Of a DNA stretch of 64,000 bases, positions 16,875-24,982 are shown one piece after another; positions within the stretch are counted from its first letter, which is position 1, and the number at the start of each line of letters is the position of its first letter. The translations under genes and the position numbers were made by a program. Source of the DNA: an uncultured Collinsella sp. (GTDB taxonomy: Bacteria > Actinomycetota > Coriobacteriia > Coriobacteriales > Coriobacteriaceae); assembly GCA_947642445.1 (NCBI GenBank), contig CANRSF010000006.1:38451-102450 (forward strand). Reading direction: 5' to 3'. The notes beneath the pieces were generated by a model. That model worked only from the letters and a program-made list of their open reading frames with translations, searched no databases and was not told the origin of the DNA.

Positions 16875-18179
16875 ATGGAGAAAACCGCAGAGCAGCTGCG
16901 CCGCGAGCACATTGCCCTAGAGGGCGACACCCATGGCAAGAACAAATGGGCGATTCTATTTACCGTGCTCATCATGACGTTTATGGTGTGTCTGGATTCG
17001 ACCGTCGTGACCGTGGCGCTGCCCGTGATGCAAAAGGAGCTGGGCGTGGGCCTCGATCGCATTCAGCTGGTGAGCTCGGTGTATCTGCTTGCAACTTGCG
17101 TTGCTATGTTGCCGTTTGGCCGTCTGGGCGACGTGCGCGGCAAGGTGAATGTGTTCCAGCTGGGCGTCATCGTCTTTTCGGTCGGTTCGCTGCTGTGCGG
17201 CCTTTCGGGTTCGCTCAAGGTTCTTATCCTGGCACGCATTGTTCAGGGCGTCGGTTGCGCGGCGGCCATGGCTAACAACATGGGTATTATTACCGAGTCG
17301 TTTCCGGCGCGCGAACGAGGTCGTGCCATGGGTATTCTCGCGACCTTCGTGGCCCTCGGCATGATGTGTGGCCCCGTGCTCGGCGGCATGCTGGTGGCGA
17401 GCTTTCCCTGGGAGAGCATCTTCCTCATCAACCTGCCCATTGGTGTCATCTCGTTTATTGTGGGGCTCTACACGCTACCGCATGTTAAGCCGGTGGCCGG
17501 TGAGCGCCCCATGTCCCTGATCGAGGCCGCTCGTCGCTGCTTTGCAAATTCGGCCTTCACCATCAACCTTGCCTGCATGCTCATCGTGTTCGTTGGCATT
17601 GGCGCATCCGAGTTTATCCTGCCGTTCTATTTTCAGGACGCCCACGGCTTTGGTTCCGACATCTCTGGACTGCTCTTTTTGGCGCTGCCGATGGTGAATG
17701 CCTTTATCGGCCCGCTTTCGGGTACGGTTTCGGACCGTGTTGGCTGCGAGGGTCCCACGGCGGTCGGCCTGGGTGTGTACGTGTGCGGTCTCTTTGCGGT
17801 GAGTACGCTCGACGAGCACTCTTCCATTCCTGTGATCGTGTTCTGTGTCGCGTTTATGTCGTGCGGCACGTCGATTTTCCAGAGCCCCAATAACTCGCTG
17901 TATATGGGTTCGGCTCCGCGCGAGGCACTCGGTTTTGCAGGCAGCTTGGGCAGTTTGGCGCGCTATGCCGGCATGGCACTCGGCATTACGGTGGCGTCGA
18001 ATATCCTGTATGGGCAGATGAGCGTGGCGATGGGCGAGGCCGTGACCAGCTTTGTTGCAGGCCGTCCGGATGTGTTCCTGTTTGGCTTTCGCTCGGTGTT
18101 CTATGTGTTGATGGCCGTGGCAGCCGTGGGCTTTGTCCTCTCGATGGTTCGTTTGGTGAAGATGCGCGCCCGCCATTAG
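16875..18179 (+). CDS. MFS transporter, DHA2-like drug efflux
   Basis: A 434-residue inner-membrane permease, probably a proton-coupled exporter. The first helix carries LIMTFMVCLDSTVVTVALP, the DHA2-type motif of drug exporters. The loop 2-3 motif is GRLGDVRGK. Many hydrophobic segments follow, consistent with 12-14 helices; the length is on the short side for 14. The substrate is unknown. I chose ATG 16875 because AAAGG ends 6 bases before it; the ATG at 16869 abuts the site. Single gene. Confidence 0.85.
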   Translation: MEKTAEQLRREHIALEGDTHGKNKWAILFTVLIMTFMVCLDSTVVTVALPVMQKELGVGLDRIQLVSSVYLLATCVAMLPFGRLGDVRGKVNVFQLGVIVFSVGSLLCGLSGSLKVLILARIVQGVGCAAAMANNMGIITESFPARERGRAMGILATFVALGMMCGPVLGGMLVASFPWESIFLINLPIGVISFIVGLYTLPHVKPVAGERPMSLIEAARRCFANSAFTINLACMLIVFVGIGASEFILPFYFQDAHGFGSDISGLLFLALPMVNAFIGPLSGTVSDRVGCEGPTAVGLGVYVCGLFAVSTLDEHSSIPVIVFCVAFMSCGTSIFQSPNNSLYMGSAPREALGFAGSLGSLARYAGMALGITVASNILYGQMSVAMGEAVTSFVAGRPDVFLFGFRSVFYVLMAVAAVGFVLSMVRLVKMRARH

Positions 18180-18270
18180 CGTGTTGGGAGGCTGTCTGCC
18201 ACGATTCGCGCCGTCCCAAAAAGACTGGTTTGTGGTGCGATGCGGCTTGTGGGGCGGGCGGGGGTCGGTC

Positions 18271-18281
18271 CGTGGTAGACT
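18271..18281 (+). promoter_or_regulatory. xpt extended -10 promoter element
   Basis: TGGTAGACT gives an extended -10 with hexamer 18276-18281. No purine riboswitch aptamer is visible between it and the gene. Confidence 0.45.
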
Positions 18282-18336
18282 ATCGAACAACGTTTATTAA
18301 TCGCGCGGTATCGTTGCCGCGAGAAGGGGTTGCGCC

Positions 18337-18915
18337 ATGCAGGAGCTTGAGGATCGTATTCGCCATGACGGCATCGTAAAGGCCGGTAACGTCCTTAAGG
18401 TTGATGCCTTCCTCAACCACCAGTGCGACGTTGAGCTGTTCGACCACATGGGCGCCGAGTGGGCCCGTCTGTTCAAGGATGTCGAGATCAACAAGATCCT
18501 GACGATTGAGGCTTCGGGCATTGGCATGGCTTGCATCGCAGCTCAGCATTTTGGCGGCGTACCGGTGGTCTTTGCTAAGAAGGCACAGTCCATCAACCTC
18601 GATGGCGAGCAGTACGCCACGACCATCTACTCCTTTACCAAGCAGAAGGAGTACCCGGTCATCGTTGGCAAGCGCTTCCTGTCCGAGGGCGACAAGGTCC
18701 TGATTATCGACGACTTCCTGGCCAACGGCTGCGCGCTTGAGGGCCTTATTAAGATTTGTGAGGCTGCGGGCGCCGAGGTATCCGGCATTGGCATTGCGGT
18801 GGAGAAGGGCTTCCAGGGCGGTGGCGATAAGCTCCGCGAGCGTGGCTTCCGCGTTGAGAGCCTGGCCCGTATCGCCGATATGGACTGCGAGACCGGCGAG
18901 ATCACCTTCGCCTAA
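18337..18915 (+). CDS. xpt: Xanthine phosphoribosyltransferase
   Basis: A 192-residue type I phosphoribosyltransferase that salvages xanthine to XMP with PRPP. The PRPP loop [13 protein letters not shown] lies near residues 127-139. The N-terminus [18 protein letters not shown] matches Xpt rather than Apt or Hpt. The length is normal. The ATG at 18337 follows AGAAGGGG. It ends before a long perfect palindromic terminator. Confidence 0.93.
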   Translation: MQELEDRIRHDGIVKAGNVLKVDAFLNHQCDVELFDHMGAEWARLFKDVEINKILTIEASGIGMACIAAQHFGGVPVVFAKKAQSINLDGEQYATTIYSFTKQKEYPVIVGKRFLSEGDKVLIIDDFLANGCALEGLIKICEAAGAEVSGIGIAVEKGFQGGGDKLRERGFRVESLARIADMDCETGEITFA

Positions 18916-18942
18916 GCGCGCAACACAAGCGATTGGTATGCG

Positions 18943-18980
18943 ATGTGACAAAGGGACTGTCCCTTTGTCACATTTTTTTG
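18943..18980. terminator. Perfect palindromic terminator after xpt
   Basis: ATGTGACAAAGGGAC and its complement flank a single T, giving 15+1+15, followed by seven T residues. A related imperfect form occurs at 55337-55367. Confidence 0.88.
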
Positions 18981-18999
18981 TATGAGGGGAGGTATTGAT

Positions 19000-19380
19000 A
19001 TGGATGAGAACAAGATGGGATGGTGCGAGTATGCGCGCTATGCCGCGATGGCGGCCGAAGAGTTGGCGCGCGATTGCGAGGTACAGGTGTTTCGCGCGAC
19101 GGGTCCGGGCGGACAAGGCGTGAACACGACGGACTCGGCGGTGCGCATGAAGCACGTGCCCACAGGGATTACCGTGACGGCGCGCGAGAGCCGCAGCCAG
19201 TTCCAAAATCGCGCGAGCTGCCTGCGCAAGCTGCACGCCGAGCTCGAGCGACGCGGACGTCCACCGCGTCGACGTGTAAAGACCAAGGTGCCCCAGCGCC
19301 CTCGTCAGCGCAGACTCAATGACAAGCACTTCAATGCCATTAAAAAGGCCAACCGACGCAAGCCGGGCAGCGACGAGTAG
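19000..19380 (+). CDS. Release-factor-like GGQ domain protein
   Basis: A 126-residue protein containing only the peptidyl-tRNA hydrolysis domain of release factors. [19 protein letters not shown] places the catalytic GGQ near residues 38-40. [17 protein letters not shown] is the matching helix. The C-terminus is very basic ([16 protein letters not shown]), like the ribosome-binding tail of ArfB-type rescue factors. There is no codon-recognition domain, so a ribosome rescue role is likely but inferred. The ATG at 19000 follows GGGGAGG. Confidence 0.82.
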   Translation: MDENKMGWCEYARYAAMAAEELARDCEVQVFRATGPGGQGVNTTDSAVRMKHVPTGITVTARESRSQFQNRASCLRKLHAELERRGRPPRRRVKTKVPQRPRQRRLNDKHFNAIKKANRRKPGSDE

Positions 19381-19401
19381 CCGTTTGTTCCGCTGGCCTT
19401 G

Positions 19402-20364
19402 CTAGCGGGTAGGGTGCCAAACTTGGAGGGCGCTGCCGAGGACGTCGACCTCGATGCGCGAGGCGTCAACGGGCTCGCCGTCGGCCTGGATGGGGTAATC
19501 GGGCTGCTCGAAGGTGAGCTCGGCATGGCGGCAGCGGCGCATACGAACCGGCGGCAACTTGGTGTGGTGGCCGTCCTTGGCCGAAAGAAACATAGGCAGG
19601 GCAACGGCGCGGGGGACGGGGCCGCAGGCGTAGCAGACATCGAGTGTGCCGTCACAGGGGTCGGCATCGGGGCAGATGCGATAGCCCGAGCCATAGGTGG
19701 GGCCCAGCTGAATCGCCATGATAATCGCCCGCACGCGCTCGGCGGGCGCGCCGTCAAAGCTGACTGTCATGGGGTGGCTGCGATAGCGCAGACCAAACTG
19801 CTCAAGTCCCGAAAGGGTGTAGAGCGGAGCACCCGTCAAGCCGGTCTTTTTGCGCAGCTCGGTGGTGCCAAGGCCGATGGCGGCATCGATGCCGACCGAA
19901 AGCGTCTGGTCATAATACTCGACCGTCGCCTCGCCGCTACCGCTTGCGGGGTTCCATGAGCGAATGCGCCCGATGTCCTGACGTTGCAGCTCGCAGGTGA
20001 GCAGCGCGCCAAAATCCTTGCCGGAGAAATCGTCGATACCGAGCGTTTGGGCAAAATCGTTGCCGGAGCCCACGGGCAGGACGGCAAGGGCGGGGCGGGC
20101 GTCCTGCTTTTGCTTCATAAGCCCATTGACGACCTCGTGGATCACGCCGTCGCCGCCAAGAGCGATAACGGTGCGGTAGCCCTGGGCCTGTGCGGCAAGT
20201 TCCTTGGCATGCCCCATGCGCTCGGTCAGTACCAAGTCAAACTGGGATGCGCGCGCGGTCATATCCAAAAAGCGTTGCAGGCGCTCGGCAACTTCGCGCG
20301 CCGCACCCGACTGGGCGGCTGGGTTGGCGATGATGAGCGTGCGACCAAAATCAGTTGCGTGCAT
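19402..20364 (-). CDS. Diacylglycerol/lipid kinase family protein
   Basis: A 320-residue member of the DagK/YegS/BmrU catalytic family, which phosphorylates lipids such as diacylglycerol. The N-terminal LIIANPAAQSG and the nucleotide motif ALGGDGVIHEVVNG (about 66-80) are diagnostic, with AVLPVGSGNDFA following. The C-terminal beta domain ends near QADGEPVD. ATG 20364 has GGGAG upstream; ATG 20388 and the further upstream start have none. The ClC gene lies just upstream on the same strand with an 87-bp gap. Confidence 0.88.
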   Translation of the reverse strand: MHATDFGRTLIIANPAAQSGAAREVAERLQRFLDMTARASQFDLVLTERMGHAKELAAQAQGYRTVIALGGDGVIHEVVNGLMKQKQDARPALAVLPVGSGNDFAQTLGIDDFSGKDFGALLTCELQRQDIGRIRSWNPASGSGEATVEYYDQTLSVGIDAAIGLGTTELRKKTGLTGAPLYTLSGLEQFGLRYRSHPMTVSFDGAPAERVRAIIMAIQLGPTYGSGYRICPDADPCDGTLDVCYACGPVPRAVALPMFLSAKDGHHTKLPPVRMRRCRHAELTFEQPDYPIQADGEPVDASRIEVDVLGSALQVWHPTR

Positions 20365-20451
20365 GGGGCGACTCCCGGCGTGTGACATGACAGTGCGGTC
20401 GCGCTCAGGTCGAATTGCCCCCGATTGTGGCTGCACGGCGAATACTAACGT

Positions 20452-21873
20452 CTACTCTATCAGGTCGTTGTGGCGCTCGATAGCATCCGCTACCGTACCG
20501 CCCTCATCCACAATAAGCGAACGGCGCTTGGGTGAGATGATGCGCTGGGCGGGGTACACGCCGCGGTGTCCGCCGGTTAGGTAGCTGATAAAGGCCACGA
20601 TGGCAAAGAACCCGGCGGCCGTGCCGTGGAACAGGTCGATGGCCATCATGCAGGTGGTGATGGGCACGTTGAGGCCGGCGCAGAACACGCCGAGCATGCC
20701 GAGAGCCGCCAGAAAACTGGGGTCGAGCCCGGTAAGGCAACCGATCCAGCCACCGAGTGCCGCACCGATGCCAAACAGGGGCGTGACCTCGCCGCCTTGG
20801 AAGCCCGCGCCCAGGGTAAGCGCTGTGACGACCAACTTGATGGCTGCGTCCGCCAGGGTGGTGTTGCCTGCAAATCCTGCGCCGGAAAGCCACGTGGAAA
20901 GGCCGGCGTAGTCCCAGGCGTCGAGGAGGGCATAGGCGGTCAAAACCACGAGTGCGCCTATGAGTGCGCGGACGAGGTAATTGGTGATAAAGCGACCGTA
21001 CAGGCTTTTGACGGTTCGAACCGACCAGGCAAAGAGGCGTGCCGTCAGGCCGAAGATAATGGCGCTGATAACAACGATGACAACCGTCCGTGGTGTCATG
21101 TTGGGAACGCTGGCGATGACATTCGCCTCGTACTCGGTTCCCAAGGCAAGCGACGTAAAGTAGCCGGTAAACGAGGCGATCAGGCAGTAGATGCCCGCGG
21201 TGTAGTCGATCTTGCCGATAAAGCACATCTCCATGCCAAAGAAAGCTCCAGCAAGGGGCGAGCCGAATACGGCGCCAAAGGCCGACGAGATGCCGGCGAG
21301 CATGAGGTCGTGGTGGTCATGTTTTTTGAGGTGGGCGAGGTTCGAGATGTTGCTGGCGATGGTGCCGCCAATCTGCACCGCGGCCCCCTCGCGACCGGCA
21401 GATCCGCCCGTTAGGTGCGTGAGCGTGGAGCAGACGAAGGTAAGGACGGCCATGCGCATATGGATGAGACGTGTGCTCAGAGCGGAGTCGATGACCAGGT
21501 TGTTACCGCGTTTGGCGGCAAGGCCGTGGTTTTTGTACACCCATGCGGTGGCAACGCCCACAACAGGAAGCAAGGCGTAGACCCACGCGTGGTGCTCGCG
21601 ATAGTCGGTCGCGATATTCAGCGAGGCCAAAAACGCCCAAGCGGCAACGCCCATGGCGAGCGAGACGATGACGACGAGCACGAGCAACTTGGCGCTCGCG
21701 AGTAGGTTGCGGGCGTTGCGGCGCGTGTCGGCAGCCAAGAGATGCTCGGAGCGGGTGAGCTGTTGCCTGCCTGCCATGATGACGTCATTAAGGGAGAAAA
21801 AGCCGCCGTCGTCGAGCGACTGGGAATGATCCTGCGCCTCGTTTGCGCTTTCGGGTTTGTCGGTATAAGCCAT
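20452..21873 (-). CDS. CLC-family ion transporter, probably fluoride-type (CLC-F)
   Basis: A 473-residue membrane protein. GGSAGREGAAVQIGG (gating Glu near residue 162) is the CLC signature. The position of the canonical chloride selectivity motif GSGIP instead reads RGNNLVIDSA, which I recall as typical of fluoride-selective CLC-F antiporters; that subclass call is from memory. About ten hydrophobic helices follow a soluble N-terminus of about 60 residues. The ATG at 21873 follows AGAGGAAC. No fluoride riboswitch is visible in the short leader. Confidence 0.82.
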   Translation of the reverse strand: MAYTDKPESANEAQDHSQSLDDGGFFSLNDVIMAGRQQLTRSEHLLAADTRRNARNLLASAKLLVLVVIVSLAMGVAAWAFLASLNIATDYREHHAWVYALLPVVGVATAWVYKNHGLAAKRGNNLVIDSALSTRLIHMRMAVLTFVCSTLTHLTGGSAGREGAAVQIGGTIASNISNLAHLKKHDHHDLMLAGISSAFGAVFGSPLAGAFFGMEMCFIGKIDYTAGIYCLIASFTGYFTSLALGTEYEANVIASVPNMTPRTVVIVVISAIIFGLTARLFAWSVRTVKSLYGRFITNYLVRALIGALVVLTAYALLDAWDYAGLSTWLSGAGFAGNTTLADAAIKLVVTALTLGAGFQGGEVTPLFGIGAALGGWIGCLTGLDPSFLAALGMLGVFCAGLNVPITTCMMAIDLFHGTAAGFFAIVAFISYLTGGHRGVYPAQRIISPKRRSLIVDEGGTVADAIERHNDLIE

Positions 21874-21902
21874 ACGTTCCTCTTTTGGGTTGCAACACGA
21901 GC

Positions 21903-21908
21903 ATTATA
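21903..21908 (-). promoter_or_regulatory. -10 box for the CLC gene
   Basis: A consensus TATAAT on the minus strand lies 30 bases before the start codon. Upstream of it on that strand, CACGT occurs twice in direct orientation 9 bp apart. No good -35 is seen. Confidence 0.45.
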
Positions 21909-22020
21909 GAACGTGCCATACGTGACAAACCGGCAGGTTGGTTTTGGTTTTGTTTCGCGGCTTGCGGCCGACACATGTATTCGCGGCCGCGGGCGAGGTC
22001 TTGAGCAGGCGGCGAGGGAT

Positions 22021-22065
22021 TATACTGAGATAAACATAAAGAATCGGCGCTTTTGTTGCGCGCCG
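22021..22065 (+). promoter_or_regulatory. moeA promoter -10 and leader hairpin
   Basis: TATACT at 22021-22026 is a likely -10. A perfect 6-bp hairpin CGGCGC/GCGCCG (22045-22065) sits in the leader just before the ribosome site. It does not match the molybdenum-cofactor riboswitch as I know it. Confidence 0.4.
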
Positions 22066-22084
22066 CAGCATGCTAGAGGTGCAT

Positions 22085-23347
22085 ATGGCTGAGAAACTCA
22101 TTCCGTTGGAGGACGCACAGGCGATCGTCTTGTCGCACGTGAATCGCACCGAAGTTGTCGAGATTCCCGTGTGGCAGGCCGTCGGTCTTCCCTTGGCAGA
22201 GGACGCGGTGGCCGATATCGACATCTCGCCGTTTGCCAACAGCGCTATGGACGGATATGCCGTGCGCTCGGCGGATTTGGCGCAGGCATCTGGTGAGGCG
22301 CCGGTGACGCTCGACGTTATCGGACACGAGGCCGCGGGCCATGTGTTTGAGGGCGCAATTGGCGCGGGCGAGACGGTCCGCATCATGACGGGCGCGCCGG
22401 TGCCCGAAGGTGCCGATGCCGTGGTGAAATACGAGATCGTTGATGTGCTCGACGGCGATGGCAACGAGGGCTCGCGTGTGAGGTTCTCGGCGCCTGCCAA
22501 GGTGGGGGAGAACGTTCGCTCTGCCGCCGAGGAGGCGCATGCCGGCGATATCGTGATGCGTGTCGGCGAGGTTGTGGCACCGGCGGGCGCCGGCTTGCTG
22601 GCGAGCTCCGGGTATGCGAGCGTGAAGGTGCATGCCGCTCCGCGCGTGGGCATTATCTCGCTGGGGACGGAACTGGTCACGCCGAGTAAGGTACCGGCGC
22701 GCGGTCAGATTCGCGATTCCAACTCGTCGGCGTTGATGGCCGAGGCGCTCGATGCAGGAGCCGAGCCCGTGTTCTACGGCATTGCGCCCGATGATGAGCA
22801 GGCGATTGCCGAGCTGGTGCATCGTGCCGTGCAGGAGTGCGATTTTGTCATTACGAGCGGTGGCGCCTCGGCGGGCGATTACGATTTCGTGACGGCGCTC
22901 GTCCGGCGCGAGGGCGAGGTGCTGTTTGACCGCATCTCGATGCGTCCGGGCAAGGCCATCACGTTTGGCTTGCTCGGCGGCAAGCCGTATCTGGGGCTTT
23001 CGGGCAATCCCGCGGCGGCGTATGTGGGCTTTGAGATGCTCGCGCGCCCGGCGATTCGCAAGATGCGCGGTTTTGCCGAGGGGGCGCGTCCCGTGCAGCA
23101 GGCGATGCTCACGCACGGCGTGAAAAAGCGACAGCATCGCCGCTTCTTCGATCGCGCCACGGTTTTGCGCGACTCCGAGACCGGTGAGCTGTTGGTGACC
23201 GAGGCCAAGACGCAGAATTCGGCGTTGCTCGGCACGATGCAGCGGGCCAACTGCCTGTTGCGTATTGACGAAGGTCCGTGCGAGCTCAAGGCGGGCGACG
23301 TCGTGGATGTCGTGCGTGTCGACCTGCCTGAGGGCGCCGTGTTGTAG
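22085..23347 (+). CDS. moeA: Molybdopterin molybdenumtransferase
   Basis: A 420-residue enzyme that inserts molybdenum into adenylylated molybdopterin. SPFANSAMDGYAVR (about 44-57) is the domain II signature. LGTELVTPSK and TSGGASAGDYDFV mark the MogA-like domain III, and GLSGNPAAAYVGFE follows. The C-terminal domain IV is present. The ATG at 22085 follows AGAGGT. The next gene starts 10 bases downstream, so moeA and mog are co-transcribed. Confidence 0.95.
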   Translation: MAEKLIPLEDAQAIVLSHVNRTEVVEIPVWQAVGLPLAEDAVADIDISPFANSAMDGYAVRSADLAQASGEAPVTLDVIGHEAAGHVFEGAIGAGETVRIMTGAPVPEGADAVVKYEIVDVLDGDGNEGSRVRFSAPAKVGENVRSAAEEAHAGDIVMRVGEVVAPAGAGLLASSGYASVKVHAAPRVGIISLGTELVTPSKVPARGQIRDSNSSALMAEALDAGAEPVFYGIAPDDEQAIAELVHRAVQECDFVITSGGASAGDYDFVTALVRREGEVLFDRISMRPGKAITFGLLGGKPYLGLSGNPAAAYVGFEMLARPAIRKMRGFAEGARPVQQAMLTHGVKKRQHRRFFDRATVLRDSETGELLVTEAKTQNSALLGTMQRANCLLRIDEGPCELKAGDVVDVVRVDLPEGAVL

Positions 23348-23357
23348 GAGGAATGCT

Positions 23358-23837
23358 ATGGAGCTGAAGATATCGATCGTGACGTGTTCGGATACGCGGG
23401 ACCTTGTCCAGGACGAGGCCGGTGCCGCACTCGAGGAGCTTATCGAGGCGCAGGGATGGACGGTCGCCTCGCATGTGGTCGCGCGCGATGACGTCAGCGA
23501 GATTGGTGATTCTATTATGGAAGCCGCCGATGAGTGCCACGCCAATGTCGTGCTCACCTGCGGCGGCACGGGGCTTTCGATGCGCGATGTGACGCCCGAG
23601 GCGACGCGTGCCGTCTGCGATCGCGAGGTGCCGGGTATTGCCGAGGCGATCCGTGCGTACTCGATGACCAAGACGCGCCGCGCCATGCTCTCGCGCGCTA
23701 TTTGCATGCAACGAGGTCATACACTTGTCGTAAACTTTCCCGGTTCTACGAAGGCCGCTCGCGAAAGCTGGGAGGCCATAGCGGACCAGCTGGAGCATGC
23801 GGCTCAGATGACAGCGGGCGGCGGACATACCAACTAA
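23358..23837 (+). CDS. mog: Molybdopterin adenylyltransferase (MogA/MoaB family)
   Basis: A 159-residue protein that adenylylates molybdopterin before MoeA acts. VLTCGGTGLSMRDVTPEAT is the substrate-binding signature. The N-terminus ISIVTCSDTRD and the C-terminal VNFPGSTKAA fit the family. MogA and MoaB cannot be told apart with certainty; pairing with moeA favours a MogA role. The ATG at 23358 follows GTAGGAGG. A terminator separates it from modA. Confidence 0.9.
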   Translation: MELKISIVTCSDTRDLVQDEAGAALEELIEAQGWTVASHVVARDDVSEIGDSIMEAADECHANVVLTCGGTGLSMRDVTPEATRAVCDREVPGIAEAIRAYSMTKTRRAMLSRAICMQRGHTLVVNFPGSTKAARESWEAIADQLEHAAQMTAGGGHTN

Positions 23838-23850
23838 GCGATTTACCTGC

Positions 23851-23885
23851 GGCGGAGCGACCTGATCGGCTGCTCCGCTTTTTAT
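23851..23885 (+). terminator. Terminator of moeA-mog
   Basis: A 7-bp stem GCGGAGC/GCTCCGC with a 13-nt loop runs into TTTTTATTT. Confidence 0.8.
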
Positions 23886-23929
23886 TTGCGCCCAAGGGGA
23901 CGACATTCTGTAGGCATGCCTGAAACTAT

Positions 23930-23981
23930 ATTCTCATAAGAGAATAATTTCTCATAATCATTATTCGCACCGAAGTATAAT
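23930..23981 (+). promoter_or_regulatory. modA promoter with putative two-site operator
   Basis: A consensus -10 TATAAT lies at 23976-23981 with no good -35. Upstream, ATTCTCATAAGAGAAT (23930-23945) is a perfect 6+4+6 palindrome, and TTCTCATAA recurs 18 bp later at 23949-23957. The direct-repeat spacing and weak -35 suggest a metal- or molybdate-responsive regulator site. It does not match the ModE box. Confidence 0.5.
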
Positions 23982-24041
23982 CTAATTACAGAATAAAGCC
24001 CGCGGTCGGGTACCCGGGCACAAGGTCCGAAAGGGTTGAAC

Positions 24042-24914
24042 ATGTTCGATATGGTTTCTCGCCGCGGATTCGTCTCGCTCTCTGCTGTCGCCGCTGCCGG
24101 CCTTGGCCTTGCCGGCTGCTCTGGCAACAAGACGTCTGAGCCGACTGGCTCCGATGCCGGTTCTGCTAAGGCATCTTCCAAGAAAGCTGTCGAGCTGCAG
24201 GTCTTTGCCGCCAACTCGCTCGAGAAGGCTCTGCCCGAGGTTCAGGAGCTTTACACCGAGCAGACCGGTACCACGTTTGCCGACACGCAGTTTAAGGCGT
24301 CTGGCGACCTCGTTGAGCAGATGCGCGCCGGTGCCACGGTCGACGTGCTCATCACCGCTTCCAAGGGCACCATGGATGACGCTGAGACCGCCGAGCTCGT
24401 CGACACCGACACCCGTGAGGATATGTTCGTCAACGATCTTGTGATCATTCGCGCTGAGGGCTCCGACACCAAGATCGAGGCCATCGCCGACGTCGCGAAC
24501 CTGGACGGCAAGATCGCCATCGGCGACGCCAAGACCGTCCCCGCCGGCAAGTACGCCAACCAGGCGTTGGCTTCCGTGGGCCTCTACACCGGCACCGAAG
24601 GCGACGACGGCGAGTATGCTCCCGAGATCGCCGACAAGGTCGCACTGGCCGACAAAGTTGGTACCGCTGCCGCCTATGTGTCCACAGGCGACTGCGTGGC
24701 CGGTTTTGTCTACAGCTCCGATATCTTCCGCTACGACGGCATCGAGGAGGCGTTCGTGTGTCCCGAGGACTCGCACAAGTCCATCGTGTATCCGGGCGCC
24801 GTTGCCGAGAGCTCCGAACATGCCGACGAGGCTAAGGCGTTCATCGACTTTTGCCTGTCCAACAAGAAGGCTCAGAAGATTTGGGCTAAGTACGGCTTTG
24901 AGCTTTCCGCGTAG
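24042..24914 (+). CDS. modA: Molybdate ABC transporter substrate-binding lipoprotein
   Basis: A 290-residue lipoprotein that binds molybdate or tungstate outside the membrane. The N-terminus has a twin-arginine motif (SRRGFVSL) and a lipobox LAGC with the lipidated Cys at residue 26, so it may use the Tat route. FAANSLEKALPEV, a DVLITASKG-like segment and IAIGDAKTVPAGKYA are ModA signatures. I chose the ATG at 24042, 6 bases after CGAAAGGG; TTG 24036 is too close. modB follows after 68 bases. Confidence 0.92.
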   Translation: MFDMVSRRGFVSLSAVAAAGLGLAGCSGNKTSEPTGSDAGSAKASSKKAVELQVFAANSLEKALPEVQELYTEQTGTTFADTQFKASGDLVEQMRAGATVDVLITASKGTMDDAETAELVDTDTREDMFVNDLVIIRAEGSDTKIEAIADVANLDGKIAIGDAKTVPAGKYANQALASVGLYTGTEGDDGEYAPEIADKVALADKVGTAAAYVSTGDCVAGFVYSSDIFRYDGIEEAFVCPEDSHKSIVYPGAVAESSEHADEAKAFIDFCLSNKKAQKIWAKYGFELSA

Positions 24915-24982
24915 TGCGGCTTGGCGCGATAATTCCATCGTTTTGTGTTTCACTCCGTCCTTGTATTCGCTTGGAGCTTTTC

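Noticed and set aside
18180..18336. Purine riboswitch before xpt
   Set aside because: The conserved purine aptamer core sequences are absent and the leader after the -10 is only about 50 nt.
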